Assembly: GCF_007679325.1 (NCBI RefSeq)
Contig: NZ_VEGI01000001.1
Location: 1,240,001 to 1,304,000 of the forward strand
Reading direction: 5' to 3'
DNA: 64,000 nucleotides
From: Arthrobacter sp. U41
GTDB taxonomy: Bacteria > Actinomycetota > Actinomycetes > Actinomycetales > Micrococcaceae
Shown: piece by piece, positions 57,567 to 64,000 of the stretch
Numbering within the stretch: position 1 is the stretch's first letter
Layout: each line of letters opens with the position of its first letter
The notes under the pieces: generated by a model
What the model was told of the DNA's origin: nothing
Seen by the model: only the letters and a program-made list of their open reading frames with translations
Database searches by the model: none
Translations under genes and position numbers: made by a program

Positions 57567-59594
57567 ATGCTGAATGGGCTTCTTGAGCTGCTTCCCCATG
57601 CGCCGACCGTTGTTTTCCTTGTAGCCGCATTTTTCCTCCCGGGGCTTCTTGTGCTCCTGCCGCTCCGGACGGGCCTGCCGGCAGCCATCGCCCTCAGCCC
57701 GGCCGTCACCCTGCTGATCTTCCTGGCCGGCAGCATCGTGGCGGACACCGCAGGCGTGCCGTGGAATCCCGCCACGGCCGCCCTGGCGGCCGTTCCGCCC
57801 GTCCTTGCCGCCTGGCTGGCAGGGCGTCGGTTCAGCTTCCGGACACCCCTGTGGCCAGGCAACCTCGGCTTGCCAGCGAAACTGGCGGTTGGTGCGGGCG
57901 TGGCATTCGGTTCCTTGGTGACCTGCCTGGCGCTGCTCCGCGGAATCGGCGATCCTGCCACAGCGTCACAGGGCTGGGATCCGATCTTCCATCTGAACGT
58001 GCTGACGTGGATCCAGGAATCCGGCAGCGCCTCGCCATGGGGCGTGGCTCCGATATTCGGCGCCAGCCGGTCCACGTACTACCCCGCCGGCTGGCACAGC
58101 GCGGTGTCGCTTGTCCCGGGCGGTGTAACAGAAGCGGCCAACCTGTCCTCGATCGTCATCGGCGGCATGATCTGGCCGGTCGGCCTGATGTTCCTGGCGT
58201 CCGCGGTCCTTCCGCGGCACCCAGTGGCATGGGCGCTGACGCCGGTGTTCGCAGCTTCGTTCGTCAGCTTTCCTTTCTCCCAGCTGCTCCGCAGCGGCCA
58301 ATGGCCCAACGGACTCGCCACCGCCCTGGTTCCGGCCACGCTCGCCGTCGGCGTCCTGCTACTGCGGCACGTAATTTCCACGGAGCGGGCCGGAACGCCG
58401 GCCCGGGAACGCGTCCTTCTGGCGGCTGTTCTGGCCGCAGTCCTCGGCGGCTGTGTTGCCGCGCACCCGAGTGCGGTTTTTGCCACCGCCGTTGCCATCC
58501 TCCCCTTCGTGGCAGCCGGCCTGCTGCCGCTCGTGGTGCGGGGGGCACGCCGCCGCCCCTGGCTTGCGGTCGCCGCGGCCGGAGCTGTGGCGGCTGCCGC
58601 GGTGGCCGTCACCGCCGCGCTGGCCAATTCCCGGCTCCTCACCGGGGTGATGGCCTACAAGCGGGCGGTGCGGGCCGAAGTCCCGGATTCACTGCATCTG
58701 GCGTTCTTCGACCTTCCGAGGTTTCCGGCCCTTTCCCCGCCGGCCCCGGACGATTTCAACCTCGCGGTTGGGCTGCTGGTGATGGTCGGCGCTGCCATGG
58801 CCGTCTTCATCAGGGAGGCGCGTCCGCTGGCCATCGCCTGGCTCGCCTTTATTGCCCTTTATGTGCTTGCCGCCGGGCCCGAAAACGCGCTGAGGTGGCT
58901 GACGGGCTTCTGGTATAAAGACACGCAGCGGATCGCCCCGTTCATCGCGATGACGGGCAGCCTGCTGGCGGCCCTGGCCGTCGCAGTGCTGGCGGGGGCC
59001 GCGCATCGGGCAGTGTCGGCACGGCTTCCCTCGGCCCGCACCAGCGGCCGGTGGCCCCTTTCCCAGATCGTCGTCGGCCTGTCCGTGGCCGTCCTGGCCT
59101 ACGGAACCTACTGGGGATCGGGAGCCTTCCGCTCGGCGGACCGGGTGGCAGTGGCTGCGCACAACTACGTGGTATCCGCCAACCCGGGAACCGGCGCCCT
59201 CTCCAGGGGCGAACAGGAATTCATCGAGCGGGCAGGCGCGATGCTGCCGCGCGACGCAGTGGTGATCGGTGACCCCTTCAACGGCGAAACGTACTTCTAC
59301 GCCCTCACCGGAAGGCGCGTGGTGTACACCCAACTGGGTGCCCCGACGGCCGGGAGTCCTGCCAAGGAACTGCTCCGCAGCGGGTTCAATCGGATCACGA
59401 CGGACAAGTCGATCTGCGAGGCGGTCCTCAAGGTTGGCGCCACACATTTCTATGAGGACGCTCCTGGGGCGTCCCACGGCAGCATCAGCCTGAAACAGTG
59501 GCCGGGTTTCTACAACGTGCCCACCGAGCAGGGATTTGAGAAAGTCGCGTCGGCCGACGGCCGGACCCTGTACCGGATCACGGCCTGCGGGTAG
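57567..59594 (+). CDS. DUF6541-type polytopic membrane protein (putative GT-C glycosyltransferase)
   Basis: 675 residues with about 13-15 hydrophobic segments and a C-terminal outer soluble part (about 520-675). QGWDPIFHLNVLTWIQESGSASPWG with an acidic/His motif in the first large outer loop, then STYYPAGWHSAVSLVPGG, LTGFWYKDTQRIAPFIAMTG and the C-terminal YGTYWGSGAF...ALTGRRVVYTQLG are DUF6541 features. The D...H motif in the first outer loop is a GT-C hallmark. It likely transfers a sugar from a polyprenyl donor to the glycan that the neighbouring pyruvyl transferase modifies. Confidence 0.82.
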   Translation: MLNGLLELLPHAPTVVFLVAAFFLPGLLVLLPLRTGLPAAIALSPAVTLLIFLAGSIVADTAGVPWNPATAALAAVPPVLAAWLAGRRFSFRTPLWPGNLGLPAKLAVGAGVAFGSLVTCLALLRGIGDPATASQGWDPIFHLNVLTWIQESGSASPWGVAPIFGASRSTYYPAGWHSAVSLVPGGVTEAANLSSIVIGGMIWPVGLMFLASAVLPRHPVAWALTPVFAASFVSFPFSQLLRSGQWPNGLATALVPATLAVGVLLLRHVISTERAGTPARERVLLAAVLAAVLGGCVAAHPSAVFATAVAILPFVAAGLLPLVVRGARRRPWLAVAAAGAVAAAAVAVTAALANSRLLTGVMAYKRAVRAEVPDSLHLAFFDLPRFPALSPPAPDDFNLAVGLLVMVGAAMAVFIREARPLAIAWLAFIALYVLAAGPENALRWLTGFWYKDTQRIAPFIAMTGSLLAALAVAVLAGAAHRAVSARLPSARTSGRWPLSQIVVGLSVAVLAYGTYWGSGAFRSADRVAVAAHNYVVSANPGTGALSRGEQEFIERAGAMLPRDAVVIGDPFNGETYFYALTGRRVVYTQLGAPTAGSPAKELLRSGFNRITTDKSICEAVLKVGATHFYEDAPGASHGSISLKQWPGFYNVPTEQGFEKVASADGRTLYRITACG

Positions 59595-59629
59595 CCTGCT
59601 GCGCGGCCGGGGAACGGGGCCGGCCTTCA

Positions 59630-59674
59630 GCACCCCGTCACGCGGGCCGCGTGGCGGGGCGCTTTTTCGTTTTT
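59630..59674 (+). terminator. Intrinsic terminator of the pyruvyl transferase/DUF6541 unit
   Basis: GCACCCCGTCACGCG (59630-59644) pairs with CGCGTGGCGGGGCGC (59648-59662) except one A/C mismatch and one G-T pair, loop GGC, followed by TTTTTCGTTTTT (59663-59674). It is the best classical terminator in the window. Confidence 0.9.
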
Positions 59675-59731
59675 CCACATAGGGGGAAGTGCTGCTCGCC
59701 GTGAGGCGAGCCGCGTCCCTAGGATGCATAC

Positions 59732-60367
59732 ATGACCCCATTTGCAGGCATCCCTGACGCCGCCTTCGAGTTCTATGCGGAGCTGGAACACAACAACAAC
59801 CGGGACTGGTGGCTTGCTCATAAGGCCACGTATGACTCCGAGGTCAAGGAACCGCTGACAGGGCTGCTGGCGGAGCTGGAACCCGAGTTCGGCGGGGCCA
59901 AACTTTTCCGGCCCAACCGGGATATCCGGTTCTCCCTCGACAAGTCTCCCTACAAGACTGCCCAGGGCGCAGTCGCCACCGTTGCCGAAGGCATGGGCTA
60001 CTACGTCCAGCTCGACGCCGAGGGCCTGCTCATCGGAGGCGGTTACCATACCCACACACCCGCCCAGCTTGCCCGCTTTCGCAGTGCCGTGGACGCTCCC
60101 TCCAGCGGGGAAGTCCTGCAGCAGATTGTCGCGGAGGTCCGAGCCCTGGGCTTCACTGTGGAGGGTGAGACCCTGAAGACGGTCCCGCGGGGGTTCGACA
60201 GGGACCATCCCCGAGCGGAGCTGCTAAAGCACAAGTCACTCGCTGCCGGAACGCACGTGGGACGTCCGGGCTGGCTCTCCACGCCGGACGCCGCCGGGGA
60301 GGTAGCCAGGCGCTGGGACCAGCTCCGGCCCCTGGTCGAATGGATCGGCCGCTACGCCGCACCCTGA
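59732..60367 (+). CDS. DUF2461 protein
   Basis: 211 residues. FYAELEHNNNRDWWLAHKATYDSEVKEPLTGLLAELEPEFGGAKLFRPNRDIRFSLDKSPYKTAQGAV is the defining first block (NNxRxWW...RIxRDxRFSxDKSPYKT), then GYYVQLDAEGLLIGGGYHTHTPAQLARFR and the C-terminal HKSLAAGTHVGRPGWL. The fold is known but activity is not. TAGGAT (59720-59725) is 6 bases before the ATG; a leaderless single gene. Convergent with the TetR gene. Confidence 0.9.
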   Translation: MTPFAGIPDAAFEFYAELEHNNNRDWWLAHKATYDSEVKEPLTGLLAELEPEFGGAKLFRPNRDIRFSLDKSPYKTAQGAVATVAEGMGYYVQLDAEGLLIGGGYHTHTPAQLARFRSAVDAPSSGEVLQQIVAEVRALGFTVEGETLKTVPRGFDRDHPRAELLKHKSLAAGTHVGRPGWLSTPDAAGEVARRWDQLRPLVEWIGRYAAP

Positions 60368-60462
60368 GGCGGGGCAGCCGGGTGGGGCCGGATGCGCTGC
60401 CGGGCGGGTCAGATGGGATAGACGGGCCTGATGGTCAGCCGGGCCGGATCAGACAGGCCGCG

Positions 60463-61068
60463 TCAGATGTGTTCGCCGTCGGCGGCCAGGCGCCGGTCGA
60501 GGTTGTTGAAGAAGACCAGCATCATCAGGTCAAAGGCTTTGCTGGCTTCCTCGGGTTGGTTGTTCACCACGAAATCGAACTGGAGCCCGTAGAAGGCCGC
60601 CGCGAACAATCGGGCATCCGTGTCGGCGAATTCCTCCCGGATGCCCTGAAGCATCAGCCAGTCCCGGGCCTTGTGGTGGAGCATCCTGAAATGTTCCTGC
60701 GCTGTTCCCCGGGGTGATTCCGCCACAATGTCCTGCGCCGTCGCCTCAAACTCGAGCCTGGCCAAGTGACGGTTGCGCTGCGCCATGGTCCAGCGCCAGG
60801 ACTCCAGCAGGAACGCCCGCCACGCTTCCCGGTCAATGTCCCGGACGTCCGTGGCCCGGATGCTGTCGAGCCGGGATTCGATGGTGCGGATGATTTCGTT
60901 GACCAGTTCCTCGCGGTGGCCGAAGTGGTACACAAGCACGTAGCTGCTGACCCCCAGCCCCTCGGCCAGGCCACGGAACGTGAGCTCCGCGAGGGTCTTG
61001 TCCATGAGGTAGTCCAGAATGGCGGCCAACAGCTCTGCCTTGCGTTCAGGTCGTGCAGGGCGGGCCAT
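60463..61068 (-). CDS. TetR-family transcriptional regulator
   Basis: 201 residues from ATG 61068. The HTH ERKAELLAAILDYLMDKTLAELTFRGLAEGLGVSSYVLVYHFGHREELVNEIIRTIE is canonical (recognition helix in SSYVLVYHFGHR). The ligand-binding half is helical, with aromatics WRWTMAQRNRHLARLEFEATAQ. TATGAT (61075-61080) is exactly 6 bases before the ATG, so the mRNA is probably leaderless. It follows the amino acid permease by 155 bases on the same strand, with a long hairpin between, so it may have an independent promoter. Confidence 0.9.
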   Translation of the reverse strand: MARPARPERKAELLAAILDYLMDKTLAELTFRGLAEGLGVSSYVLVYHFGHREELVNEIIRTIESRLDSIRATDVRDIDREAWRAFLLESWRWTMAQRNRHLARLEFEATAQDIVAESPRGTAQEHFRMLHHKARDWLMLQGIREEFADTDARLFAAAFYGLQFDFVVNNQPEEASKAFDLMMLVFFNNLDRRLAADGEHI

Positions 61069-61134
61069 AAATCCATCATAGGGAGCGCGAGCGGACTGCG
61101 CCTGCCGCAACCGCTCCGGTGGCCAAACGCCGAA

Positions 61135-61192
61135 GTCGCCGGAGCCGTGCAACTTGCTGGAAGCTTCCAGCGTGTTCCACGGCTCCGGCGAC
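61135..61192. repeat. Long imperfect palindrome between TetR and APC permease genes
   Basis: GTCGCCGGAGCCGTG (61135-61149) is the exact complement of CACGGCTCCGGCGAC (61178-61192); between them the palindrome CTGGAAGCTTCCAG (61157-61170) and AAC/GTT (61151-61153, 61174-61176) extend the stem to nearly the centre. It lies after the permease stop and may be its terminator, or a site for a DNA-binding protein. Confidence 0.7.
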
Positions 61193-61223
61193 CTCGGTGT
61201 CGATCAGGACCGGCTGCGGGCCG

Positions 61224-62789
61224 TCAGGGGCGGGCGGCCGGGACCTGGTTCTCCGCGGCATCGACGTCGGCATCGGCAGCTGCGCCTCCGGGGCCGTTGA
61301 CAGAGGCTTTCGCTTCGGCAAACTTCTCGTTCAGCCGGGAGTGCCGCTGGCCGTAGGAGAAGTAGATGGCCACACCGATCACGAGCCAGATAGCGAAGAA
61401 GATCCAGGTCTCCACGGCCAGGTTGGTCATGAGGTAGAGGCACAGGGCGGCCGACACGATCGGGAGCACCTTGCCGAACGGCACGCGGAACGCCGGCTTC
61501 AGGTCGGGGCGCTTCTTCCGCAGCACCAGGACGCCGATGCTCACCGTCACGAAAGCGGACAGCGTGCCGATGTTGATCATCTCTTCCAGCAGGTCCACGT
61601 TGGTCAGTCCCGCGACGAGTGCCACGGCAGCACCGCAGATGACCTGCAGGCGAACCGGCGTCGCGCGGATGGTGCTGGTCTTGGACAGCGAGCGCGGCAG
61701 CAGGCCGTCGCGGCTCATGGCCAGCACCACGCGGGAGAGGCCCATCAGCAGCACCATGATCACGGTGGTCAGGCCCACGAGGGATCCGAAGGCGATGATC
61801 TTGGCGGCGTCGGTGTTGCCGACGGCCTCGAACGCCGTGGTGAGGGTCGGGTTCTCGGCCTCGGCCAGCTGGGTGTAGGACACCATGCCGGTCAGGGCGA
61901 GGGACACCAGGATGTAAAGCACCGTGACGATGGCGAGGCCGCCGAAGATGCCGCGCGGCAGCGTCTTCTGCGGGTCCTTGACCTCCTCGGCGGACGTGGC
62001 GACGACGTCGAAGCCGATGAAGGCGAAGAAGACCAGGGCAGCTCCCGCGAAGATGCCCAGCGTGCCGTACTGCGCCGGGGCAGCCCCGGTGAGGAAGGCG
62101 AAGAAGGACTGCTTCATGACGTCGGCGGCGCCGGTCCCGCCCGTGGGCTCGGAGGCCGGAACGAACGGAGTGTAGTTTTCAAACTTGACGTAGGTGAAGC
62201 CCACGACGATCACAAAGAGGACGACGCCGATCTTGATCAGCGTGAAGATGTTGCCGACGCGGGCGGACAGCTTTGTCCCCAGCACCAGCAGCACTGTGAA
62301 TACCGCGACGATCAGGAAGGCGCCCCAGTACAGTTCGACACCTCCGAGGGAGATCGACGCCGGGATGTCCACACCCATGAGTGCGAAGACCTTGCTGAGG
62401 TAGATGCCCCAGTACTTGGCGATTACAGCACCCGCGGTGAACAGCTCGAGGATGAGGTTCCAGCCGATGATCCAGGCCAGCAGTTCGCCCATGGTCGCGT
62501 ACGTGAAGACGTAGGCGGAGCCGGCTACCGGAATGGCGGTGGCGAACTCGGCGTAGCACATGATCGCCAGCGCACATGTGACAGCGGCAATGGCGAAGGA
62601 GAGGGTCACAGCCGGGCCCGCGAAGTTCGCTGCTGCCTTGGCGCCGACCGAAAAGATCCCGGCGCCGACGGCGACGGCGACACCCATGATCATCAGGTCC
62701 CAGGAGCTGAGCGAGCGCTTCAGCTTACGTCCGGGTTCATCAGCGTCCGACATGGACTGCTCGATCGATTTGGTCCGGAATAAGTTCAT
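61224..62789 (-). CDS. APC-family amino acid permease
   Basis: 521 residues from ATG 62789 (GTG 62801 possible). Twelve helices: SSWDLMIMGVAVAVGAGIFSVGAKAAANFAGPAVTLSFAIAAVTCALAIMCYAEFATAIPVAGSAYVFTYATMGELLAWIIGWNLILE is the CAT/APC signature with GxGIF. VFFAFIGFDVVATSAEEVKDPQKTLPRGI is another defining block, as is VLAMSRDGLLPRSLSKTS. This is the YfnA/cationic-amino-acid-type layout. The substrate is not determinable. The C-terminal tail is Ala/Asp-rich. Confidence 0.92.
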   Translation of the reverse strand: MNLFRTKSIEQSMSDADEPGRKLKRSLSSWDLMIMGVAVAVGAGIFSVGAKAAANFAGPAVTLSFAIAAVTCALAIMCYAEFATAIPVAGSAYVFTYATMGELLAWIIGWNLILELFTAGAVIAKYWGIYLSKVFALMGVDIPASISLGGVELYWGAFLIVAVFTVLLVLGTKLSARVGNIFTLIKIGVVLFVIVVGFTYVKFENYTPFVPASEPTGGTGAADVMKQSFFAFLTGAAPAQYGTLGIFAGAALVFFAFIGFDVVATSAEEVKDPQKTLPRGIFGGLAIVTVLYILVSLALTGMVSYTQLAEAENPTLTTAFEAVGNTDAAKIIAFGSLVGLTTVIMVLLMGLSRVVLAMSRDGLLPRSLSKTSTIRATPVRLQVICGAAVALVAGLTNVDLLEEMINIGTLSAFVTVSIGVLVLRKKRPDLKPAFRVPFGKVLPIVSAALCLYLMTNLAVETWIFFAIWLVIGVAIYFSYGQRHSRLNEKFAEAKASVNGPGGAAADADVDAAENQVPAARP

Positions 62790-62891
62790 AGGAAAGTCCA
62801 CAATCTCGGTAACTTGTTGGAAACAGACCTATCTAGCGTAGTGTCCATCCACTGGACGGCCCGATTTGTCCCACATGTTGAGACGCAGAAA

Positions 62892-62921
62892 CGGGCCCGG
62901 CAGGTTTCCCCGCCCGGCCCG
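62892..62921 (-). terminator. Hairpin after the DUF779 gene
   Basis: CGGGCCCGGC (62892-62901) pairs with GCCCGGCCCG (62912-62921) with one mismatch, 10-base loop. It lies 31 bases after the DUF779 stop read leftward. No strong T-run follows. Confidence 0.5.
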
Positions 62922-62952
62922 ATCGCGCCGTTCCAGCCTAGGTTCAGACCGC

Positions 62953-63360
62953 TCAGACCGGCCAATCCATCAGCGTGGACCGGATCAGGAACCGTTTCCC
63001 CTCAGGCGCCTCCACCGAGAACCCGCTCCCCCGGCCCGGAACCACGTCCACGGTCAGGTGGGTGTGGCTCCAATAGTTGAACTGCTCCTTCGACATCCAG
63101 AAGTCGATCGGCTGCGGCTGCACGCCGTCGGAAATATCGAACAGGCCCAGCTGCACGTCCGAGTCCCCGGTGATGAACTCCCCAGCCGGATAACACATGG
63201 GCGAGGAACCGTCGCAGCAGCCGCCGGACTGATGGAACATCAGCGGTCCGTGCTGGAGCCAGAGCTTGCGCAGCAGCTCCACCGCTTCCGGGGTGAGCGC
63301 AACCCGGGAGAAGTCTTCGCCGGGGCGTGTGACTGCAGCATGGAGCTTTGCGTCAGGCAT
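62953..63360 (-). CDS. DUF779 protein
   Basis: 135 residues from ATG 63360 with AAAGGA 6 bases ahead; a longer frame to 63414 lacks support. DFSRVALTPEAVELLRKLWLQHGPLMFHQSGGCCDGSSPMCYPAGEF is the DUF779 hallmark, with the CCDG...MC cysteine motif, then QLGLFDISDGVQPQPIDFWMSKEQFNYWSHTHLTVDVVPGRGSGFSVE. The family commonly follows an alcohol or aldehyde dehydrogenase gene, as here, where the dehydrogenase stop is 16 bases upstream. The cysteines could bind a metal or handle aldehyde/formaldehyde adducts; untested. Confidence 0.92.
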   Translation of the reverse strand: MPDAKLHAAVTRPGEDFSRVALTPEAVELLRKLWLQHGPLMFHQSGGCCDGSSPMCYPAGEFITGDSDVQLGLFDISDGVQPQPIDFWMSKEQFNYWSHTHLTVDVVPGRGSGFSVEAPEGKRFLIRSTLMDWPV

Positions 63361-63376
63361 CAGAATCCTTTCTTCA

Positions 63377-64000
63377 TCAGTACTTGATAACCACGCGGCC
63401 GTCGATCTTGGCATGTTTCATTTCGTCGAGGACGGCATTCACTTCGGAGAGTTCCCGGGTGGAGACCGTCGGGTGGATCTTGCCCTGAGCGTAGAATTCC
63501 AGGGCTTCTTCCAGGTCCTGCCGGGTTCCGACAATGGAGCCCCGGACCGTCAGGCCCTTGAGCACAATCTCAAAGATCGGCGCCGGGAAGTCACCCGGCG
63601 GCAGGCCGTTGAACACAATCGTTCCGCCGCGGCGGGCCATCCCGATCGCCTGGCCGAATGCTGACGGGTGCACAGCAGTGACCAGGACTCCATGGCAACC
63701 TCCGGTTTCGCGCTGGATGACTTCGGCGGGATCCTCATGCAGGGCGTTGACGGTCAGTTCCGCACCGTGCTTCTGGGCTAGGGCGAGCTTGTCATCGGCT
63801 ATGTCCACCGCGGCGACACGAAGGCCCATGGCCACGGCGTACTGGACGGCGATGTGGCCGAGTCCGCCGATGCCCGAGATGGTGACCCACTGGCCGGGCC
63901 GGGCCTCGGTCATCTTGAGTCCCTTGTAGACGGTCACTCCGGCGCAAAGCACCGGGGCTACCTCGACGGGATCCGAGCCGGCCGGGATCCTGGCCGCGAA
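63377..64000 (-). CDS. Zinc alcohol dehydrogenase (AdhP type), 5' part beyond the window
   Basis: The frame is open to the window edge, giving about 207 C-terminal residues; the beginning, with the catalytic zinc ligands and structural zinc lobe, lies outside. VLCAGVTVYKGLK is followed by the Rossmann motif WVTISGIGGLGHIAVQYAVAMGLRVAAVDIADDKLALAQKHGA (GxGGLG) and HPSAFGQAIGMARRGGTIVFNGLPPG, and ends with LDEMKHAKIDGRVVIKY, close to the AdhP family end. It oxidises ethanol or similar alcohols with NAD+, and is co-transcribed with DUF779. Confidence 0.92.
   Translation of the reverse strand, partial: FAARIPAGSDPVEVAPVLCAGVTVYKGLKMTEARPGQWVTISGIGGLGHIAVQYAVAMGLRVAAVDIADDKLALAQKHGAELTVNALHEDPAEVIQRETGGCHGVLVTAVHPSAFGQAIGMARRGGTIVFNGLPPGDFPAPIFEIVLKGLTVRGSIVGTRQDLEEALEFYAQGKIHPTVSTRELSEVNAVLDEMKHAKIDGRVVIKY

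Noticed and set aside
61119..62783. 554-codon plus-strand open frame opposite the APC permease
   Set aside because: His/Gly/Asp-rich shadow of an obvious membrane protein gene; similar shadows oppose asd (3255-4949), SulP (10023-11477), the LGFP gene (18910-20298), cbs (32498-33973), the MFS gene at 52874-54184 and catalase (54199-55986).

Overview
This window is chromosomal DNA from a high-GC actinobacterium. Protein content, codon use and gene neighbourhoods (folA tail, murB beside a MaoC pair, cystathionine beta-synthase followed by metB, an LGFP-repeat exoprotein, DUF6541 and GT87 membrane glycosyltransferases) fit the Micrococcaceae, most likely Arthrobacter or Pseudarthrobacter. There is no phage, insertion sequence, plasmid or CRISPR signature. 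I count 68 protein genes (two cut by the window ends) and three tRNA genes. Several genes are shorter than their longest open frames, and one 58-residue gene at 46902-47078 is easily overlooked.

Layout. 1-519: end of folA and a small membrane protein. 670-3348: a four-gene WXG100 (type VII-like) cassette of an effector-like protein, an unknown soluble protein and two related membrane proteins. 3477-16793: housekeeping and metabolism: asd, a putative AlkZ-type DNA glycosylase, murB with an MFS pump and a MaoC pair, an ArsR regulator coupled to a SulP transporter, a DUF2797 protein, a CitE-like lyase, and an aldo/keto reductase with an alpha-glucosidase facing a ROK regulator (16897-18078). 18280-21468: a secreted metalloprotease with ten 162-bp LGFP repeats. 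22420-22627: tRNA-Met and tRNA-Thr. 22859-33889: DEAD-box helicase, MOSC protein, acyl-CoA dehydrogenase, then a leftward chain cbs, metB, two GT87 transferases and an SDR. 33998-47559: a mixture of transporters, an AlkA-like glycosylase, fatty acyl-CoA ligase, thioredoxin, a DrrAB-like ABC pair, acetyltransferases, MgtC, an ANTAR protein and a DUF1059-EAL-CBS pair. 47720-54097: small stress-type proteins, an ArsR-SRPBCC pair, tRNA-Tyr, YajQ, HtpX and an MFS pump. 54235-59594: a Fur/PerR-like regulator with catalase, then a pyruvyl transferase with a DUF6541 membrane protein. 59732-64000: DUF2461, TetR, an APC permease, DUF779 and an alcohol dehydrogenase that runs off the window.

Regulation visible in sequence. 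Many single genes have a TANNNT -10 hexamer exactly 6 (sometimes 7) bases before the start codon and no Shine-Dalgarno, which is the layout of leaderless mRNAs. Internal operon genes instead use strong Shine-Dalgarno sites or stop/start overlaps (GTGA, ATGA, TTGA). Perfect inverted repeats sit at the promoters of the ArsR-SulP, ROK/alpha-glucosidase, ArsR-SRPBCC and Fur-catalase units. Long hairpins separate many transcription units.

The best candidates for something undescribed are the WXG100 cassette with its two related membrane proteins (possible pore-forming effector and immunity) and the translationally coupled DUF1059/EAL-CBS pair. All functions are inferred from sequence motifs seen by eye. 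No database search was run.
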